From assembly GCF_002866925.1 (NCBI RefSeq), contig NZ_PKUQ01000047.1, forward strand, positions 142,859 through 206,858: DNA of 64,000 nucleotides, given 5' to 3'. The first letter of the stretch is position 1; each line of letters begins with the position of its first letter. The stretch is from Cohaesibacter celericrescens. Lineage in GTDB: Bacteria > Pseudomonadota > Alphaproteobacteria > Rhizobiales > Cohaesibacteraceae. The notes beneath the pieces were generated by a model. That model was not told the origin of the DNA. It was given only the letters and a program-made list of their open reading frames with translations, and did no database searches. The translations under genes were made by a program, and so were the position numbers. Below, piece after piece: positions 1 through 10,181 of this stretch.

Positions 1-485
1 GCGTGGGCTGCGGCGATGCCGTTGAGATATTGACCCATGCCGATGTAGCCAAAATAGGAACCGGCGTTGGTTGGGTGTTTGTCAGCGTTCCACAGGCCAC
101 CGCAATGCTCAAAGCGCACGTCTTTGTATTTTTTGGCAACGGTGACAACATGGGGATCAAAATAGCCAAAGGATGTTGGGAACATCAGGCCCGCACCATC
201 AAAATTGATCATGCTTTCCATCGATTTTTGCACATCGACAGTCTCTGGCACATTCTCTTCTTCTACCACCGTCACGCCTTCGATGGTTTTGACGGCGGCG
301 GCGCCTTCTGCATGGGCCTGATTGTAGCCGAAGTCATCTTTGGGGCCGACATAAATGAAGCCCACGGTGAGGGATGCAGCGTGGGCTATGGACATTGGCA
401 AGAAGCTGCCCGCTGCGGCTACGCCCATCAGGCCTGCGCTGGATTTGAGGAAACTTCGGCGATTCAAGGTCCGGTCTTTGCTCAT
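1..485 (-). CDS. BMP/PnrA-family ABC substrate-binding protein (partial, C-terminus outside window)
   Basis: The first 161 residues of a periplasmic binding protein run off the left edge of the window. The N-terminus carries a twin-arginine-like signal (NRRSFLK near residue 8, then a hydrophobic alanine/glycine-rich stretch ending IAHA). The mature part opens with TVGFIYVGPKDDFGYN, the characteristic start of the BMP (basic membrane protein / PnrA) family, which binds nucleosides or related ligands for ABC importers. The ATG at 485 has an AGGAGC ribosome binding site just upstream. It is divergent from the LysR gene at 660, which is the likeliest regulator. Permease and ATPase genes are expected left of the window but cannot be seen. 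The ligand is unknown. Confidence 0.85.
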   Translation of the reverse strand, partial: MSKDRTLNRRSFLKSSAGLMGVAAAGSFLPMSIAHAASLTVGFIYVGPKDDFGYNQAHAEGAAAVKTIEGVTVVEEENVPETVDVQKSMESMINFDGAGLMFPTSFGYFDPHVVTVAKKYKDVRFEHCGGLWNADKHPTNAGSYFGYIGMGQYLNGIAAAH

Positions 486-659
486 GATTTTGCTCCTGGA
501 TTGCGATTGGGATCGGCGAGCTTGATTGGTGTTGCGCCGTATCCTTGCCTGTTCGGTTAGTTCATATTGTCTTTTTGTTAGACTTTCAGATGAAAGCGGG
601 CATGTCTTGTGCTAATAATTGGCAAGAACGATGCAAAAAATGCAGCAGTAGGAGCGGAC

Positions 660-1568
660 ATGCGATATCTGACGACGGCGCGTTACTTGGATATGGTGGC
701 AAGAGCGGGTTCAATCAGGCAGGCCGCAGAGGCCCTTTCCATCACATCAACTGCTCTCAATCGGCGTATTTTGGCCTTTGAGGAGGAGCTGGGTGCCCCG
801 ATTTTTGAAAGACTGCCGAGGGGCGTGCGGCTCAATAGTGCGGGGGAAATCCTGATCCACCATATCAGAAACCAACTCAGTGATATGGATCGGGTGAAAT
901 CACAGATTGCAGATTTGTCTGGCGTTCGCCGTGGACATGTTTCGATTGCGTGCAGTCAGGCGATGGTGCCCTATTTTTTGCCTGCGCAAATATCCCAGTA
1001 TCGTGTTGACCACCCCAATGTGACATTCGGGGTGAATGTGCGCGATCGGGCCGCTGCGGAGCAGGCGTTGACTGATCATATGGCCGATATTGCGATTGTA
1101 TTCGAACCTGTGCGGATGGCTGAATTTCACACCATTATCAGCGTCAAACAGCCGGTGCATGCCGTGATGGCGGCGGACCATCCACTGGCGCGGCAGCAGG
1201 TTTTGCGTATGAGTGACTGTCTGGCCTATCCGATTGCGTTGCCGACATTGCCTTATGGTGTGCGGCATCTGCTTGAACATGCGGCTTTGAGCAGTTCTCA
1301 GACGTTGGTGCCGGATATCGAATCAGACAGCTTTGATTTTTTGCGCCACTATGCGGCCTCAGAGCATTTGATCTCTTTTCAAATCCCGATTGGCCTATCC
1401 GCTGAAAAAATGCAAGGCGAATTGGTGTCCTGCCCGATGGATACAAGGGATGTTCCGGCTGGGGTTTTGTATATGGGGCAACTGAAGGGCCGGACGCTGC
1501 CCGTGGCAGCAGCGCGCTTTGCGGCCCAACTGTCGAGCGCTTTTGCCGCTGAATATGAGGTGACCTAG
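660..1568 (+). CDS. LysR-family transcriptional regulator
   Basis: A 302-residue LysR regulator. The N-terminal winged helix-turn-helix is recognisable (MRYLTTARYLDMVARAGSI, then RQAAEALSITSTALNRRILAFEEELG), followed by the usual periplasmic-binding-like effector domain. I chose the ATG at 660 rather than the upstream in-frame start at 609 because a GTAGGAGCG ribosome binding site precedes it and the helix-turn-helix begins immediately, as in most LysR proteins. It is divergent from the BMP binding-protein gene, so it probably controls that transporter. The 174 bp between them is the expected operator region. The effector is unknown. Confidence 0.88.
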   Translation: MRYLTTARYLDMVARAGSIRQAAEALSITSTALNRRILAFEEELGAPIFERLPRGVRLNSAGEILIHHIRNQLSDMDRVKSQIADLSGVRRGHVSIACSQAMVPYFLPAQISQYRVDHPNVTFGVNVRDRAAAEQALTDHMADIAIVFEPVRMAEFHTIISVKQPVHAVMAADHPLARQQVLRMSDCLAYPIALPTLPYGVRHLLEHAALSSSQTLVPDIESDSFDFLRHYAASEHLISFQIPIGLSAEKMQGELVSCPMDTRDVPAGVLYMGQLKGRTLPVAAARFAAQLSSAFAAEYEVT

Positions 1569-1599
1569 TGGTGTGATACCGACGTTCCAATCCACTAGG
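1564..1599. terminator. Stem-loop after the LysR gene
   Basis: CCTAGTGG (1564-1571) pairs with CCACTAGG (1592-1599) across a 20-base loop; one more A-T pair can close it. The hairpin overlaps the LysR stop codon and is followed by TATTCTTTC, a weak T-rich stretch. It is plausible as the 3' end of the LysR transcript, but the T tract is poor. Confidence 0.4.
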
Positions 1600-1615
1600 T
1601 ATTCTTTCTATCTTT

Positions 1616-1640
1616 GAGGGCCGAGATTGTTGCGGCCCTC
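1616..1640. terminator. GC-rich hairpin between convergent LysR and ABC ATPase genes
   Basis: GAGGGCCG (1616-1623) and CGGCCCTC (1633-1640) form a perfect 8 bp stem with a 9-base loop. It lies 15 bp beyond the stop codon of the leftward ABC ATPase gene, so it is the best candidate for the end of the long hut/ABC transcript. Neither strand has a U-run, so it may be a 3'-stabilising structure and not an intrinsic terminator. Confidence 0.4.
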
Positions 1641-1655
1641 GGTCAGCGTGAACGG

Positions 1656-2483
1656 TTAGACCACGTTGCGCTCGCGATAGGTCTGCAAGAAAGTTCTCAC
1701 CCGAGGATCGTCAGGCTCTTGACCGAAAAGCTCGGCTGGTGGCACGCAGGTGACTAGACGGCCACTGTCCAGAAAGGCCACGCGGTCGGCCACATGGGCG
1801 GCAAAGCCCATTTCGTGGGTCACGACCACCATCGTCATGCCCTCGGCAGCCATTTCTTTCATGACGGTTAGAACTTCGCCGACCAGTTCGGGATCAAGCG
1901 CAGAAGTCGGCTCGTCAAACAACATCACACGGGGTTCCATTGCAATGGCTCGTGCTATGGCGACGCGTTGTTGCTGTCCGCCGGATAGGTTGGCGGGATA
2001 ATTGTCGGCTTTATCGGACAGGTGTACTTTGGCCAAAGCCTCTCGGGCTTTGTCGCGGCCTTCGCTTCGAGACAGGCCTTTGACACTCACAAGAGCCTCG
2101 GCGACATTGTCCAGAGCGCTCATATGGGGCCAGAGATGGAAATGCTGGAACACCATGCCAATATGCTGGCGCTGGGTGCGCAATTTGTCATTCGAGAGGG
2201 GTCTGCGCGGATTGCTTATGGTGTCTTTCCAACCGATCAATTCACCATCCAGCCGGACCTCGCCGCCATCATAGGCCTCAAGGAAATTCAGACATCGTAA
2301 AAGCGTGCTTTTGCCCGAGCCGGACGGGCCTATCAGACACAAAACTTCAGAGCGGTTTACATCAAGGGTGATATTGCTCAGCGCCTCAAAGTCATCAAAG
2401 CGTTTGCTCATTTTTCGCACCGAGATGATTGCATCACTTGGCGTGTCTTCGGTGCTGCCGTTGGTTGCTTGCTGGTTGGACAT
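1656..2483 (-). CDS. Polar amino acid ABC transporter ATP-binding protein (hut-linked)
   Basis: A 275-residue ATPase of the HisP/GlnQ type that powers uptake of a polar amino acid, here probably histidine or urocanate. Visible motifs are the Walker A loop GPSGSGKST (residues 52-60), the signature LSGGQQQR, Walker [13 protein letters not shown] and the switch histidine in [10 protein letters not shown]. The first 20 residues form a Ser/Thr-rich extension before the ABC core. It is the last gene of the leftward run hutI-H-G-U, binding protein, permease, permease, ATPase, and this linkage is the main evidence for a histidine-related substrate. Confidence 0.9.
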   Translation of the reverse strand: MSNQQATNGSTEDTPSDAIISVRKMSKRFDDFEALSNITLDVNRSEVLCLIGPSGSGKSTLLRCLNFLEAYDGGEVRLDGELIGWKDTISNPRRPLSNDKLRTQRQHIGMVFQHFHLWPHMSALDNVAEALVSVKGLSRSEGRDKAREALAKVHLSDKADNYPANLSGGQQQRVAIARAIAMEPRVMLFDEPTSALDPELVGEVLTVMKEMAAEGMTMVVVTHEMGFAAHVADRVAFLDSGRLVTCVPPAELFGQEPDDPRVRTFLQTYRERNVV

Positions 2484-2514
2484 CAGGTTCTCGCTTGCAA
2501 TGGAATTTAAATCA

Positions 2515-3174
2515 TCAGGCGCGTTTTAGGTGGCGTGTGACCCGAGCTTCGACCTTGGAGCCAAGCCAACTTGCGCCCACCACCATGAGCCAATAAAACA
2601 GCGACAAGACGAGAAACGGCTCCACAAAGGTGAAGGTTTCCGCTGCCATCGTTTGGGTTTCATAAAGCAGCTCAGGCACAGTCACGACTGATAAAATGGC
2701 TGTTTCCTTGGTCAGAATGATGAAGAAATTGGTGAGTGGTGCTGTGATCGGCACCAGCATTTGGGGCAGGATAACACGCCATAGAATGCGTTTTTCAGAC
2801 AAGCCAACACAGCGTGCCGCTTCAATTTGGCCTTTTGGCACCGCATTGAAACCGCTGCGGAAAATTTCGGCAAAATAGGGGCTGCCATATACAATGAAGC
2901 TCAGAATGCCCGCCTGAATGGGAGACAGCACCAAGCCAACATAAGGGCCGCCATAATAGAGGATGAAGAGCTGAATCATAAAGGGAGTGCCGCGGATTAC
3001 CTCGACATAGGCATAGATCAGCCAGCTCAAGGGACGTGGACCCCAGCGGTTGAGACACGCCAGCACAAAGCCAACGACGACCCCACCCATCGACCCAACA
3101 AGCCAGCATAGTATGGTGACACCAAACCCTGTCAGCAGGGCAGGGCCATAGCGAATGAATAGATCAAATTCCAT
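2515..3174 (-). CDS. Polar amino acid ABC transporter permease (hut-linked)
   Basis: A 219-residue inner-membrane permease of the HisM/GlnP type. It has about five hydrophobic segments and the cytoplasmic EAA loop ([24 protein letters not shown]) that contacts the ATPase. I start it at the ATG at 3174 ([10 protein letters not shown]): the longer in-frame reading from 3267 would overlap the preceding permease gene by 86 bp, and 3174 gives the normal family N-terminus. It sits 7 bp behind the other permease and 31 bp ahead of the ATPase, so the two permeases are expected to form the heterodimeric channel. Confidence 0.88.
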   Translation of the reverse strand: MEFDLFIRYGPALLTGFGVTILCWLVGSMGGVVVGFVLACLNRWGPRPLSWLIYAYVEVIRGTPFMIQLFILYYGGPYVGLVLSPIQAGILSFIVYGSPYFAEIFRSGFNAVPKGQIEAARCVGLSEKRILWRVILPQMLVPITAPLTNFFIILTKETAILSVVTVPELLYETQTMAAETFTFVEPFLVLSLFYWLMVVGASWLGSKVEARVTRHLKRA

Positions 3175-3181
3175 AACGCAC

Positions 3182-3835
3182 CTATCCGACCTGAAGTTTC
3201 TTTTCAACCAATCGGCCCATAACGGACAGGATCCAGTTGATGATGAAATAGATTGCGGCAGCCGCAAGGTAAATTTCCAGCGGCCGGTAGGTTTGCCCTG
3301 TGATGTTTTGAGAGATGCGGGTTAGCTCCCCAATACCAACCACAGAGGCCAGTGAAGAGACTTTGACCAGCAAGATCAACTCATTAACCAGAGACGGTAG
3401 GCCGATACGCACCGCTTGTGGCACCAGAATACGGCGCCAAAGAGAAAATCTCGGGATACCCAGAGCTTCGGCGGCTTCGGTCTGACCTGCAGGAATAGAC
3501 TGGATCGCGCCTCGCAGGATTTCTGCGGTATAGGCGGCTGAACACAGGCCCACTGCAAGAATGGCAGCTTGAATGGCAGGGAGGTCAAGACCGATGAAAG
3601 GCAGCATGTAGTAGAACATCAACAGCTGTACCAGCAAAGGTACGCCGCGAAAAAAGCTGATATAGACCATCGCTGCCCGACGCGTAATCGCGCCTTGGGA
3701 TAGTCTGGCTGCACACAGGAATGTGCCCCAGATCAGACTGATGGCCATGCCTGCAACTGAAATAAGGATCGTCCAGCGGGCCGCTGTCAACATATAGGGC
3801 AGATTCTGCCAAATGGTGTCGAACGAAAAGCTCAT
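3182..3835 (-). CDS. Polar amino acid ABC transporter permease (hut-linked)
   Basis: A 217-residue permease of the HisQ/GlnP type with a binding-protein-dependent transport domain over most of its length. The EAA loop (QTEAAEALGIPRFSLWRRILVPQ) is intact. A GGAGA ribosome binding site precedes the ATG at 3835. It lies between the binding-protein gene and the second permease in the hut-linked importer. Confidence 0.88.
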   Translation of the reverse strand: MSFSFDTIWQNLPYMLTAARWTILISVAGMAISLIWGTFLCAARLSQGAITRRAAMVYISFFRGVPLLVQLLMFYYMLPFIGLDLPAIQAAILAVGLCSAAYTAEILRGAIQSIPAGQTEAAEALGIPRFSLWRRILVPQAVRIGLPSLVNELILLVKVSSLASVVGIGELTRISQNITGQTYRPLEIYLAAAAIYFIINWILSVMGRLVEKKLQVG

Positions 3836-3916
3836 CTGTGCAATCTCCGTAGTGGGAGGAAGGCCGGAGAAGTAGGGCGCGCCCGAAAGACTCCGTCTTC
3901 GGACGCGCCTGACGCC

Positions 3917-4735
3917 TTACTTAACAGCAGGCATGGTGGTTGGCAATTCAGGAGCCGTACCAAGCCATTTTTCGTTGATGGCAGTCAAACGGCCATCTTC
4001 GTGCATTTTCAGGATCGCTTTGTTGATCGCAGCAACCAGAGATGCGCTGTCTTCACCCGCAGGAGCAACCCAACCGAAGTATTTGGGGTCGCCGAACGGA
4101 GGCATAACCATTTCGAACAGGCCTGGACGCTGAACAGCAGCATAGCCCATCAAAGGCATGGAGTTGGCAACAGCCTGGATGCGGCCGGCTGCCATATCGG
4201 CGAGGGCTTCGTCGATATTCACATATTCACGCACATCGGCAGGTGAAGCCAGTGTTTCGGAGAAGGCTTTCAACTGTGCCAACTGCGCGGAGCCTTTTTG
4301 GGAACCAACCGCTTTGCCTGCAATGTCTTCAGGTTTGCTGATGCTGGTGTCGCCGGCTTTTTTGGCCAGTGCTACGGTTGCATTGCCGATTGGCAAAGTG
4401 AAGCTGTAGCGCTTCATGCGTTCGGCAGTGATGGTGACGGGTGCATTGACAATATCGAATTTGCCAGCTTCCAAGCCGGGCAGAATCGACTGCCATGGCA
4501 GGTCGAGAAATTCGACTTCAACGCCTAATTCTTTAGCAACTTCGGTGAAGAGATCATAGCAAATGCCTTGATATTCACCATCCTTGAGAATGTCAAACGG
4601 CGCATAATGCATCTCGGTGGCAGCGACAATTTTGCCCTTTGCCTTGATGTCAGACAAGAGATCTGCCTGAGCCGTGCTAGCCAGACCAAGGCCGATACCA
4701 GCGGCGGCGATGAAGGATAGGATGTTGGATTTCAT
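3917..4735 (-). CDS. Polar amino acid ABC transporter substrate-binding protein (hut-linked)
   Basis: A 272-residue periplasmic binding protein (SBP_bac_3 family). A Sec signal peptide covers about residues 1-24, with cleavage expected after TAQA. The mature start DLLSDIKAKGKIVAATEMHYAPFDI and the internal YQGICYDLFTEVAKELG are typical of polar amino acid binding proteins. It lies directly downstream of hutU in the same direction with a 59 bp gap, so the bound ligand is probably histidine, urocanate or a related imidazole compound. The ligand is inferred from position only. Confidence 0.88.
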   Translation of the reverse strand: MKSNILSFIAAAGIGLGLASTAQADLLSDIKAKGKIVAATEMHYAPFDILKDGEYQGICYDLFTEVAKELGVEVEFLDLPWQSILPGLEAGKFDIVNAPVTITAERMKRYSFTLPIGNATVALAKKAGDTSISKPEDIAGKAVGSQKGSAQLAQLKAFSETLASPADVREYVNIDEALADMAAGRIQAVANSMPLMGYAAVQRPGLFEMVMPPFGDPKYFGWVAPAGEDSASLVAAINKAILKMHEDGRLTAINEKWLGTAPELPTTMPAVK

Positions 4736-4794
4736 AGCGACTGTTCTCCGATAGATGTTGGAAAGGTGAAGGAAGGTAGTTTTTTTTATTTTAT

Positions 4795-6471
4795 TTATTC
4801 TTTGATCAAAATTCCCGGAAGGTTCAAATGATTCTCTTTTGCACAGTCAATGGCAAGGTCATATCCGGCATCTGCGTGGCGCATTACGCCGGTTGCCGGA
4901 TCATTCCACAGGACGCGACCAATGCGTTCATCTGCATCTTTCGTGCCATCAGCGCAAATAACCATGCCTGAGTGTTGTGAAAAGCCCATGCCGACCCCGC
5001 CGCCATGATGCAACGATACCCAAGTTGCTCCAGATGCGCAATTGAGCAGGGCATTGAGCAGGGGCCAATCAGACACTGCGTCCGAGCCATCTTTCATGGA
5101 TTCGGTTTCGCGGTTTGGCGATGCGACAGAGCCGCTGTCCAGATGATCGCGGCCGATCACCACAGGGGCTTTTAGCTCGCCAGTGCGGACCATTTCATTG
5201 AAGGCCAGACCAAGGCGATGACGCTGGCCCAGACCAACCCAGCAAATGCGGGCAGGCAGGCCCTGAAAGGCGATGCGGTCACGGGCCATATCCAGCCATT
5301 TGTGCAGATGCGGATCATCGGGAATGAGCTCTTTGACCTTGGCGTCGGTCTTGTAAATATCTTCCGGATCGCCAGACAGCGCCGCCCAGCGGAACGGGCC
5401 GATGCCCTTGCAAAACAGGGGGCGAATGTAGGCAGGGACAAAGCCGGGGAAAGCGAAGGCATTTTCAAAACCGGCATCCTTGGCGACCTGACGAATGTTG
5501 TTGCCATAGTCCAGTGTCGGAATACCCATGTCCCAAAAGGCGACCATGGCTTCCACTTGCTCGCGCATGGAGGCACGGGCCGCTTTTTCGACGGCTTTGG
5601 GATCGCTTTCGCGTTTTTCGGTCCATTGCCCCATGGTCCAGCCCTTGGGCAGGTAGCCGTTGATAGGATCGTGGGCCGATGTCTGGTCGGTAACAATGTC
5701 AGGTTTAACACCACGTTTTACCAGCTCGGGGAAGATGTCTGCCGCATTGCCCAGCAAACCAACGGATTTTGCTTCGCCCGCTTTTGTCCAGCGGTCAATC
5801 ATATCGAGCGCTTGGTCGAGCGATGTTGCTTTTTCATCGACATAGCCGGTGCGCAGACGAAAATCGATGCGGCTCTCATCGCATTCAACGGCGAGGCAAC
5901 AGGCACCTGCCATGACGGCGGCCAGTGGCTGTGCGCCGCCCATGCCGCCAAGACCGCCGGTCAAGATCCATTTGCCTGTCAGGTCTCCGCCAAAATGCTG
6001 GCGACCAGCCTCGGCGAATGTTTCATAAGTGCCCTGTACAATGCCCTGTGTTCCGATATAGATCCAAGAACCAGCCGTCATCTGGCCATACATGGCCAAA
6101 CCCTTTTTATCCAATTCGTTGAAATGGTCCCAATTGGCCCAGTGGGGCACGAGGTTGGAGTTGGCGATCAGAACGCGGGGGGCATCTTTGTGGGTTTTGA
6201 AGACGCCAACGGGCTTGCCGGACTGAACAAGCAGGGTTTCGGTGTCTTCCAACTGTTTCAGCGCTTCAACAATCAGATCAAAATCCTGCCATGTGCGTGC
6301 GGCGCGACCAATGCCGCCATAGACGACCAGTTCATGCGGTCGTTCTGCAACATCGGGATGCAGATTGTTCATCAGCATCCGCAAGGGTGCTTCTGTCAGC
6401 CATGATTTGGCATTCAGTTCCGTACCGGTCGGAGGGAAAATATCGCGAGTGTTGTGACGGCGGTCAACCAT
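4795..6471 (-). CDS. hutU: Urocanate hydratase
   Basis: Second enzyme of histidine degradation: it hydrates urocanate to 4-imidazolone-5-propionate using tightly bound NAD+. At 558 residues it has the usual family length. Diagnostic stretches are the N-terminal [14 protein letters not shown], the NAD-binding glycine-rich [12 protein letters not shown], and the C-terminal [21 protein letters not shown] with the conserved cysteine, plus [16 protein letters not shown]. An AGGAGGC ribosome binding site precedes the ATG at 6471. It is 9 bp behind hutG and heads into the ABC importer genes. Confidence 0.97.
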   Translation of the reverse strand: MVDRRHNTRDIFPPTGTELNAKSWLTEAPLRMLMNNLHPDVAERPHELVVYGGIGRAARTWQDFDLIVEALKQLEDTETLLVQSGKPVGVFKTHKDAPRVLIANSNLVPHWANWDHFNELDKKGLAMYGQMTAGSWIYIGTQGIVQGTYETFAEAGRQHFGGDLTGKWILTGGLGGMGGAQPLAAVMAGACCLAVECDESRIDFRLRTGYVDEKATSLDQALDMIDRWTKAGEAKSVGLLGNAADIFPELVKRGVKPDIVTDQTSAHDPINGYLPKGWTMGQWTEKRESDPKAVEKAARASMREQVEAMVAFWDMGIPTLDYGNNIRQVAKDAGFENAFAFPGFVPAYIRPLFCKGIGPFRWAALSGDPEDIYKTDAKVKELIPDDPHLHKWLDMARDRIAFQGLPARICWVGLGQRHRLGLAFNEMVRTGELKAPVVIGRDHLDSGSVASPNRETESMKDGSDAVSDWPLLNALLNCASGATWVSLHHGGGVGMGFSQHSGMVICADGTKDADERIGRVLWNDPATGVMRHADAGYDLAIDCAKENHLNLPGILIKE

Positions 6472-6480
6472 TACGGCCTC

Positions 6481-7299
6481 CTAGAAAGTGTTGTTGTCTG
6501 TTTTGGGCAAGCTTTTTGCCAAATTTTGCAAGTCACTGAGAATTGCGGCGAGATGCGCCCGCAAAGCATCGGATTTTTGTAGATCATAGGCAAAGGGTGG
6601 TGTTTCTGTGGTCAGGTGCGTGTCCTGCGCCAGTTCCATTTGGATGGCATGCACATTGTTTTGAGGCTTGCCATAGTGACGTGTGGTCCAGCCTCCTTTA
6701 AAACGGCCATTCAGTATGGCGGTATAGCCACTGGCGCGTTTGGCGCGGGCCAATACGGCTTGTTCAATGCGTGCATCGCAGGTGGTGGTGTTATTGGTGC
6801 CGATGTTGAAATCGGGCAATTTGCCTTCAAACAAAAAGGGGATATGGGACCGGATCGAATGGCAGTCATAGAGAATGGCTATGCCGTGGATGGTCTTGAC
6901 GCGTTCTAACTCAGCAGCCAATGCTGCATGATAGGGGGCGTGCCATGCCAATCGTCTGGCTTCGATGTCTTGTGCTGTTGGCTCTTTGCCGTCCAGATAA
7001 ATAGGGCGACCGTCAAAGTCTGTGGTTGGGCAAAGGCCGGTGGTGTTTTGGCCCGGATAGAGCGACTCGTCCGAAGGTGCCCGGTTGGCATCGATGACAT
7101 AGCGATGGAAGTTAGCGCATACCATCGTGGCGCCGGGCAACAGGCCGCTGTAGAGCCGATCTACGTGCCAATCGGTGTCTGCCAAAATTTTGCCGGTGTC
7201 GTTCAGTGTCGCCAATATCTCATCGGGTATGTGGGTGCCCGTATGAGGAAGCCCCAGCACAATGGGACTGTTGCCTTGGATGATTTCAACAGGCTGCAT
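6481..7299 (-). CDS. hutG: N-formylglutamate deformylase
   Basis: Final enzyme of the five-step histidine pathway: it hydrolyses N-formyl-L-glutamate, made by HutF, to glutamate and formate. The 272-residue product starts [12 protein letters not shown] with the HTGTHIP motif and has the later YDCHSIRS and [13 protein letters not shown] motifs that supply metal and substrate ligands. I use the ATG at 7299, which has GAGG seven bases upstream and the standard HutG N-terminus. The start lies 14 bp inside the end of hutH. A second, more distant relative lies at 19839. Confidence 0.95.
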   Translation of the reverse strand: MQPVEIIQGNSPIVLGLPHTGTHIPDEILATLNDTGKILADTDWHVDRLYSGLLPGATMVCANFHRYVIDANRAPSDESLYPGQNTTGLCPTTDFDGRPIYLDGKEPTAQDIEARRLAWHAPYHAALAAELERVKTIHGIAILYDCHSIRSHIPFLFEGKLPDFNIGTNNTTTCDARIEQAVLARAKRASGYTAILNGRFKGGWTTRHYGKPQNNVHAIQMELAQDTHLTTETPPFAYDLQKSDALRAHLAAILSDLQNLAKSLPKTDNNTF

Positions 7300-8842
7300 G
7301 GGATACCTCGATGCCAACAAGATGATCGGTGGTCACTGCATCCAACAAAGCGCGGCTGGCGATCAGTTCGCAAGCTGCTTTGAGGTCTGGTGCCAAATAG
7401 CGGTCCGTTTCTAGCGCGGATACTTCTTGGCGGAGCCTTGTTATCGCATGCTGTAAGGGCTGGCTTGTTTTGAGAGGAGCGCGGTGTTCGACGCCAAGTG
7501 CTCCACACAGCAGTTCAACGCCCAGAATATTGGCGAGATTGTCTGTCATGCGTTTGAGACGGCGTGCGCCGTGGGCGGCCATAGAAACATGGTCTTCCTG
7601 ATTGGCGCTGGTCGGGGTCGAGTCTGTTGAACAGGGATTGGCCAGATGTTTGTTTTCGCTCATCAAGGCAGCTGTTGTCACTTCGGCGATCATCAAGCCG
7701 GAATTGAGGCCAGGGTTTTTGGCCAAGAAGGGTGGAAGATCGTAGGACAATGTCGGGTCGACCATCAAGGCCACGCGACGCTGTGCAATGGCGCCTATTT
7801 CGGCGATGGCCAGAGCCAGCTGGTCTGCGGCAAAAGCAACCGGTTCTGCATGGAAGTTGCCGCCCGAGACAATGCGGTCTTCTTCGATCAAAACAAGCGG
7901 GTTGTCCGTGGCTGCATTGGCCTCGATTTCCAGTGTCGTTGCTGCCATGCGGATCATGTCGATACAGGCACCCACCACTTGCGGCTGGCAGCGGATGCAA
8001 TAGGGATCTTGCACGCGGCTGTCGCTCTCCCGGTGGCTTTCGCGAATTTCCGAACCTTCCATCAGGCCACGCATGGCCGCTGCTGCATCAATCTGGCCGC
8101 GATGGCCGCGTAGCGCATGGATCTCTGGTAGAAGAGGGGCGGTTGAGCCCATGATGGCATCCGTGGAAAGACTGGCTGTGACCAAACATGCTTCGGCCAT
8201 GCGGCGGGCTTCGAACAGACCAACCAAGGCAAAGGCAGTGGAGACCTGCGTGCCATTGATGAGGCCTAGTCCTTCTTTCGGGCCGAGCGTCACGGGTGTT
8301 AATCCCGCGCGCTGCAAGGCCTCTTTTCCGGACATACGCTCACCAGCGAAGCTTGCTTCCCCTTCTCCGATCAGTACTGCGGTCATGTGGGCCAAGGGAG
8401 CCAAATCACCGGAAGCACCAACCGAACCCTGTGCAGGAATGATGGGGGTAACGCCTTTTGCAAGGCAATTTTCAATCAATTCCAGGACGACCCAACGCAC
8501 ACCGGATGCCCCGCGGGCAAGGGACATGAGCTTGAGCGTCATCACCAGACGCACGGTGGCTTCATCCATTTCTTCGCCAACCCCACAACAGTGGGACAGG
8601 ATGAGATTGCGCTGCAAAGTGGCGGTGTCTTCCGGCGCGATTTTGACACTGGCCAATTTTCCAAAGCCAGTGTTGACGCCGTAAACCGCTTCGCTGCCTG
8701 CGGCGGCCTGGCGGACACGGTCTTCGGCTTTATCAACGTCCGCTTTGGCCGCGCGATCAATGGTGACGGCAAGGCTGTCGCGATAAATTGCTTCAAGGGT
8801 TTTGAGGTCTACATTCCCCGGGATCAATGGCGCAAGGGTCAT
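7286..8842 (-). CDS. hutH: Histidine ammonia-lyase
   Basis: First step of the pathway: elimination of ammonia from L-histidine to give trans-urocanate. The 518-residue protein carries the Ala-Ser-Gly triad (residues 143-145, within [14 protein letters not shown]) that cyclises to the MIO electrophile, and the catalytic tyrosine in [11 protein letters not shown] (Tyr54). [17 protein letters not shown] and the [18 protein letters not shown] segment are also characteristic. The ATG at 8842 follows an AGGAGGGG ribosome binding site and overlaps the hutI stop codon by 4 bp (ATGA), indicating translational coupling. Confidence 0.97.
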   Translation of the reverse strand: MTLAPLIPGNVDLKTLEAIYRDSLAVTIDRAAKADVDKAEDRVRQAAAGSEAVYGVNTGFGKLASVKIAPEDTATLQRNLILSHCCGVGEEMDEATVRLVMTLKLMSLARGASGVRWVVLELIENCLAKGVTPIIPAQGSVGASGDLAPLAHMTAVLIGEGEASFAGERMSGKEALQRAGLTPVTLGPKEGLGLINGTQVSTAFALVGLFEARRMAEACLVTASLSTDAIMGSTAPLLPEIHALRGHRGQIDAAAAMRGLMEGSEIRESHRESDSRVQDPYCIRCQPQVVGACIDMIRMAATTLEIEANAATDNPLVLIEEDRIVSGGNFHAEPVAFAADQLALAIAEIGAIAQRRVALMVDPTLSYDLPPFLAKNPGLNSGLMIAEVTTAALMSENKHLANPCSTDSTPTSANQEDHVSMAAHGARRLKRMTDNLANILGVELLCGALGVEHRAPLKTSQPLQHAITRLRQEVSALETDRYLAPDLKAACELIASRALLDAVTTDHLVGIEVSHAAC

Positions 8843-10044
8843 ATTGCCCCTCCTACAATGCGTTCTTTTAAAGGATTAAAGCCGATGCGATAGGACAGCT
8901 CAGCGGGATGGTCGATAGCCCAAATGGCCAGATCCGCGCGCATGCCTTGTTGCAATATACCGCGATCTGTCAGACCCAAGGCGCGCGCTGCGTTGCATGT
9001 GACCCCTGCTAACGCTTCTTGCGGTGTCATGCGGAACAGTGTGCAGGCCATATTCATGGTCAACAGCAAAGATGTCAGTGGGGAGGTGCCGGGGTTGCAA
9101 TCGGTGGCAATGGCGATGGGTACCTTGTGCGTGCGCAACAGCTTAACCGGCGGGAATTGTGTCTCATGCAGGGTATAAAAGGCGCCGGGCAGCAAAACCG
9201 CGACGGTGCCCGATTTTGCCATGGCCTCAACGCCAGCTTCGTCCAGATATTCCAGATGATCAGACGATAAAGCGTTATATTCAGCCGCCAAAACAGAGCC
9301 GCCCAGATTGGACAATTGCTCAGCGTGCAGTTTTACCGGTAGGCCGAGCGCCTTGGCTTTTTCAAACACCCTTTTGATCTGATCGGGAGAAAAGGCGATG
9401 CCCTCACAAAAGCCGTCAACGGCATCAACAAGTCCCTCAGCGTGGGCTTGCTCCAAAGTCGGCAGGCAAACTTCATCAAGATAGGCGTCGGGTTGGTCTT
9501 TATACTCGGCGGGAATGGCGTGCGCACCCAAATAGGTGGTGCGGACCGTAACATTGCGCACTTGGGCAATGCGTTTGGCCACGCGCAACATGCGCAATTC
9601 AGACGCGCCATCAAGACCATAACCGGATTTGATTTCCAGCGTCGTGACGCCTTCTGCCAACAGGGCATCGACACGGGGGAGCGCCGAGGTAAGCAAGTCT
9701 TCTTCACTTGCGGCACGGGTCGCGGTCACTGTTGAGACGATGCCTCCCCCAGCGCGGGCGATTTCTTCATAGCTGGCCCCTTGGAGGCGCATTTCAAACT
9801 CACGAGCGCGGTTGCCACCAAACACCACATGGGTGTGGCAATCTATCAGGGCGGGAGTCACCACAGCGCCGCCCAGATCACGGTCTGGCCATGTTTTGTA
9901 CGCATCGGGTAGAGCATCGGCAGGGCCGCAATAGACGATCATGCCATGTTCTATGGCAAGGGCTCCATCGACAACCAAACCATAGGGCTCGGTGCCGCTT
10001 TGCATCGTTGCCAGCGTGGCATTTTTAAAAAGAAAATGTGTCAC
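8839..10044 (-). CDS. hutI: Imidazolonepropionase
   Basis: Third enzyme of the pathway: it opens the ring of 4-imidazolone-5-propionate to give N-formimidoyl-L-glutamate. It is a metal-dependent amidohydrolase with the [19 protein letters not shown] motif near the N-terminus, then [11 protein letters not shown] and [11 protein letters not shown] place the start at a GTG (10044, [11 protein letters not shown]), giving 401 residues as usual for the family. The reading frame stays open to another GTG at 10095, but that extension has no family counterpart and would run through the probable regulatory region shared with hutF. No strong ribosome binding site decides the start. Confidence 0.93.
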   Translation of the reverse strand: MTHFLFKNATLATMQSGTEPYGLVVDGALAIEHGMIVYCGPADALPDAYKTWPDRDLGGAVVTPALIDCHTHVVFGGNRAREFEMRLQGASYEEIARAGGGIVSTVTATRAASEEDLLTSALPRVDALLAEGVTTLEIKSGYGLDGASELRMLRVAKRIAQVRNVTVRTTYLGAHAIPAEYKDQPDAYLDEVCLPTLEQAHAEGLVDAVDGFCEGIAFSPDQIKRVFEKAKALGLPVKLHAEQLSNLGGSVLAAEYNALSSDHLEYLDEAGVEAMAKSGTVAVLLPGAFYTLHETQFPPVKLLRTHKVPIAIATDCNPGTSPLTSLLLTMNMACTLFRMTPQEALAGVTCNAARALGLTDRGILQQGMRADLAIWAIDHPAELSYRIGFNPLKERIVGGAI

Positions 10045-10181
10045 AGGGCTGATCCGCGCTTGATTAAATCGTGTTATATGGGAATATACATGCACATAAT
10101 AATTGGACTGTCAACGCGAATTGGGCTAAAATTGCCGCTTAGTAAGGCAATGTTGGGGCGGATAATGTTGGAAGTAGAAGT
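10045..10181. promoter_or_regulatory. Divergent hutI/hutF promoter region, candidate HutC operator
   Basis: The 137 bp between hutI and hutF must hold both divergent promoters. It contains an AT-rich segment around 10071-10100 with TATATGGGAATATACATG; read leftward this includes TGTATAT, half of the TGTATATACA-type sequence reported for HutC operators. The second half-site is imperfect, so this is only a candidate operator. Confidence 0.4.

Noticed and set aside
5218..6405. Rightward open frame of 395 codons
   Set aside because: It lies opposite hutU throughout, resembles no known protein and is explained by the codon bias of the real gene.
10045..10095. N-terminal extension of HutI from an upstream GTG
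   Set aside because: It adds 17 residues without family counterpart and would cover the divergent promoter region.
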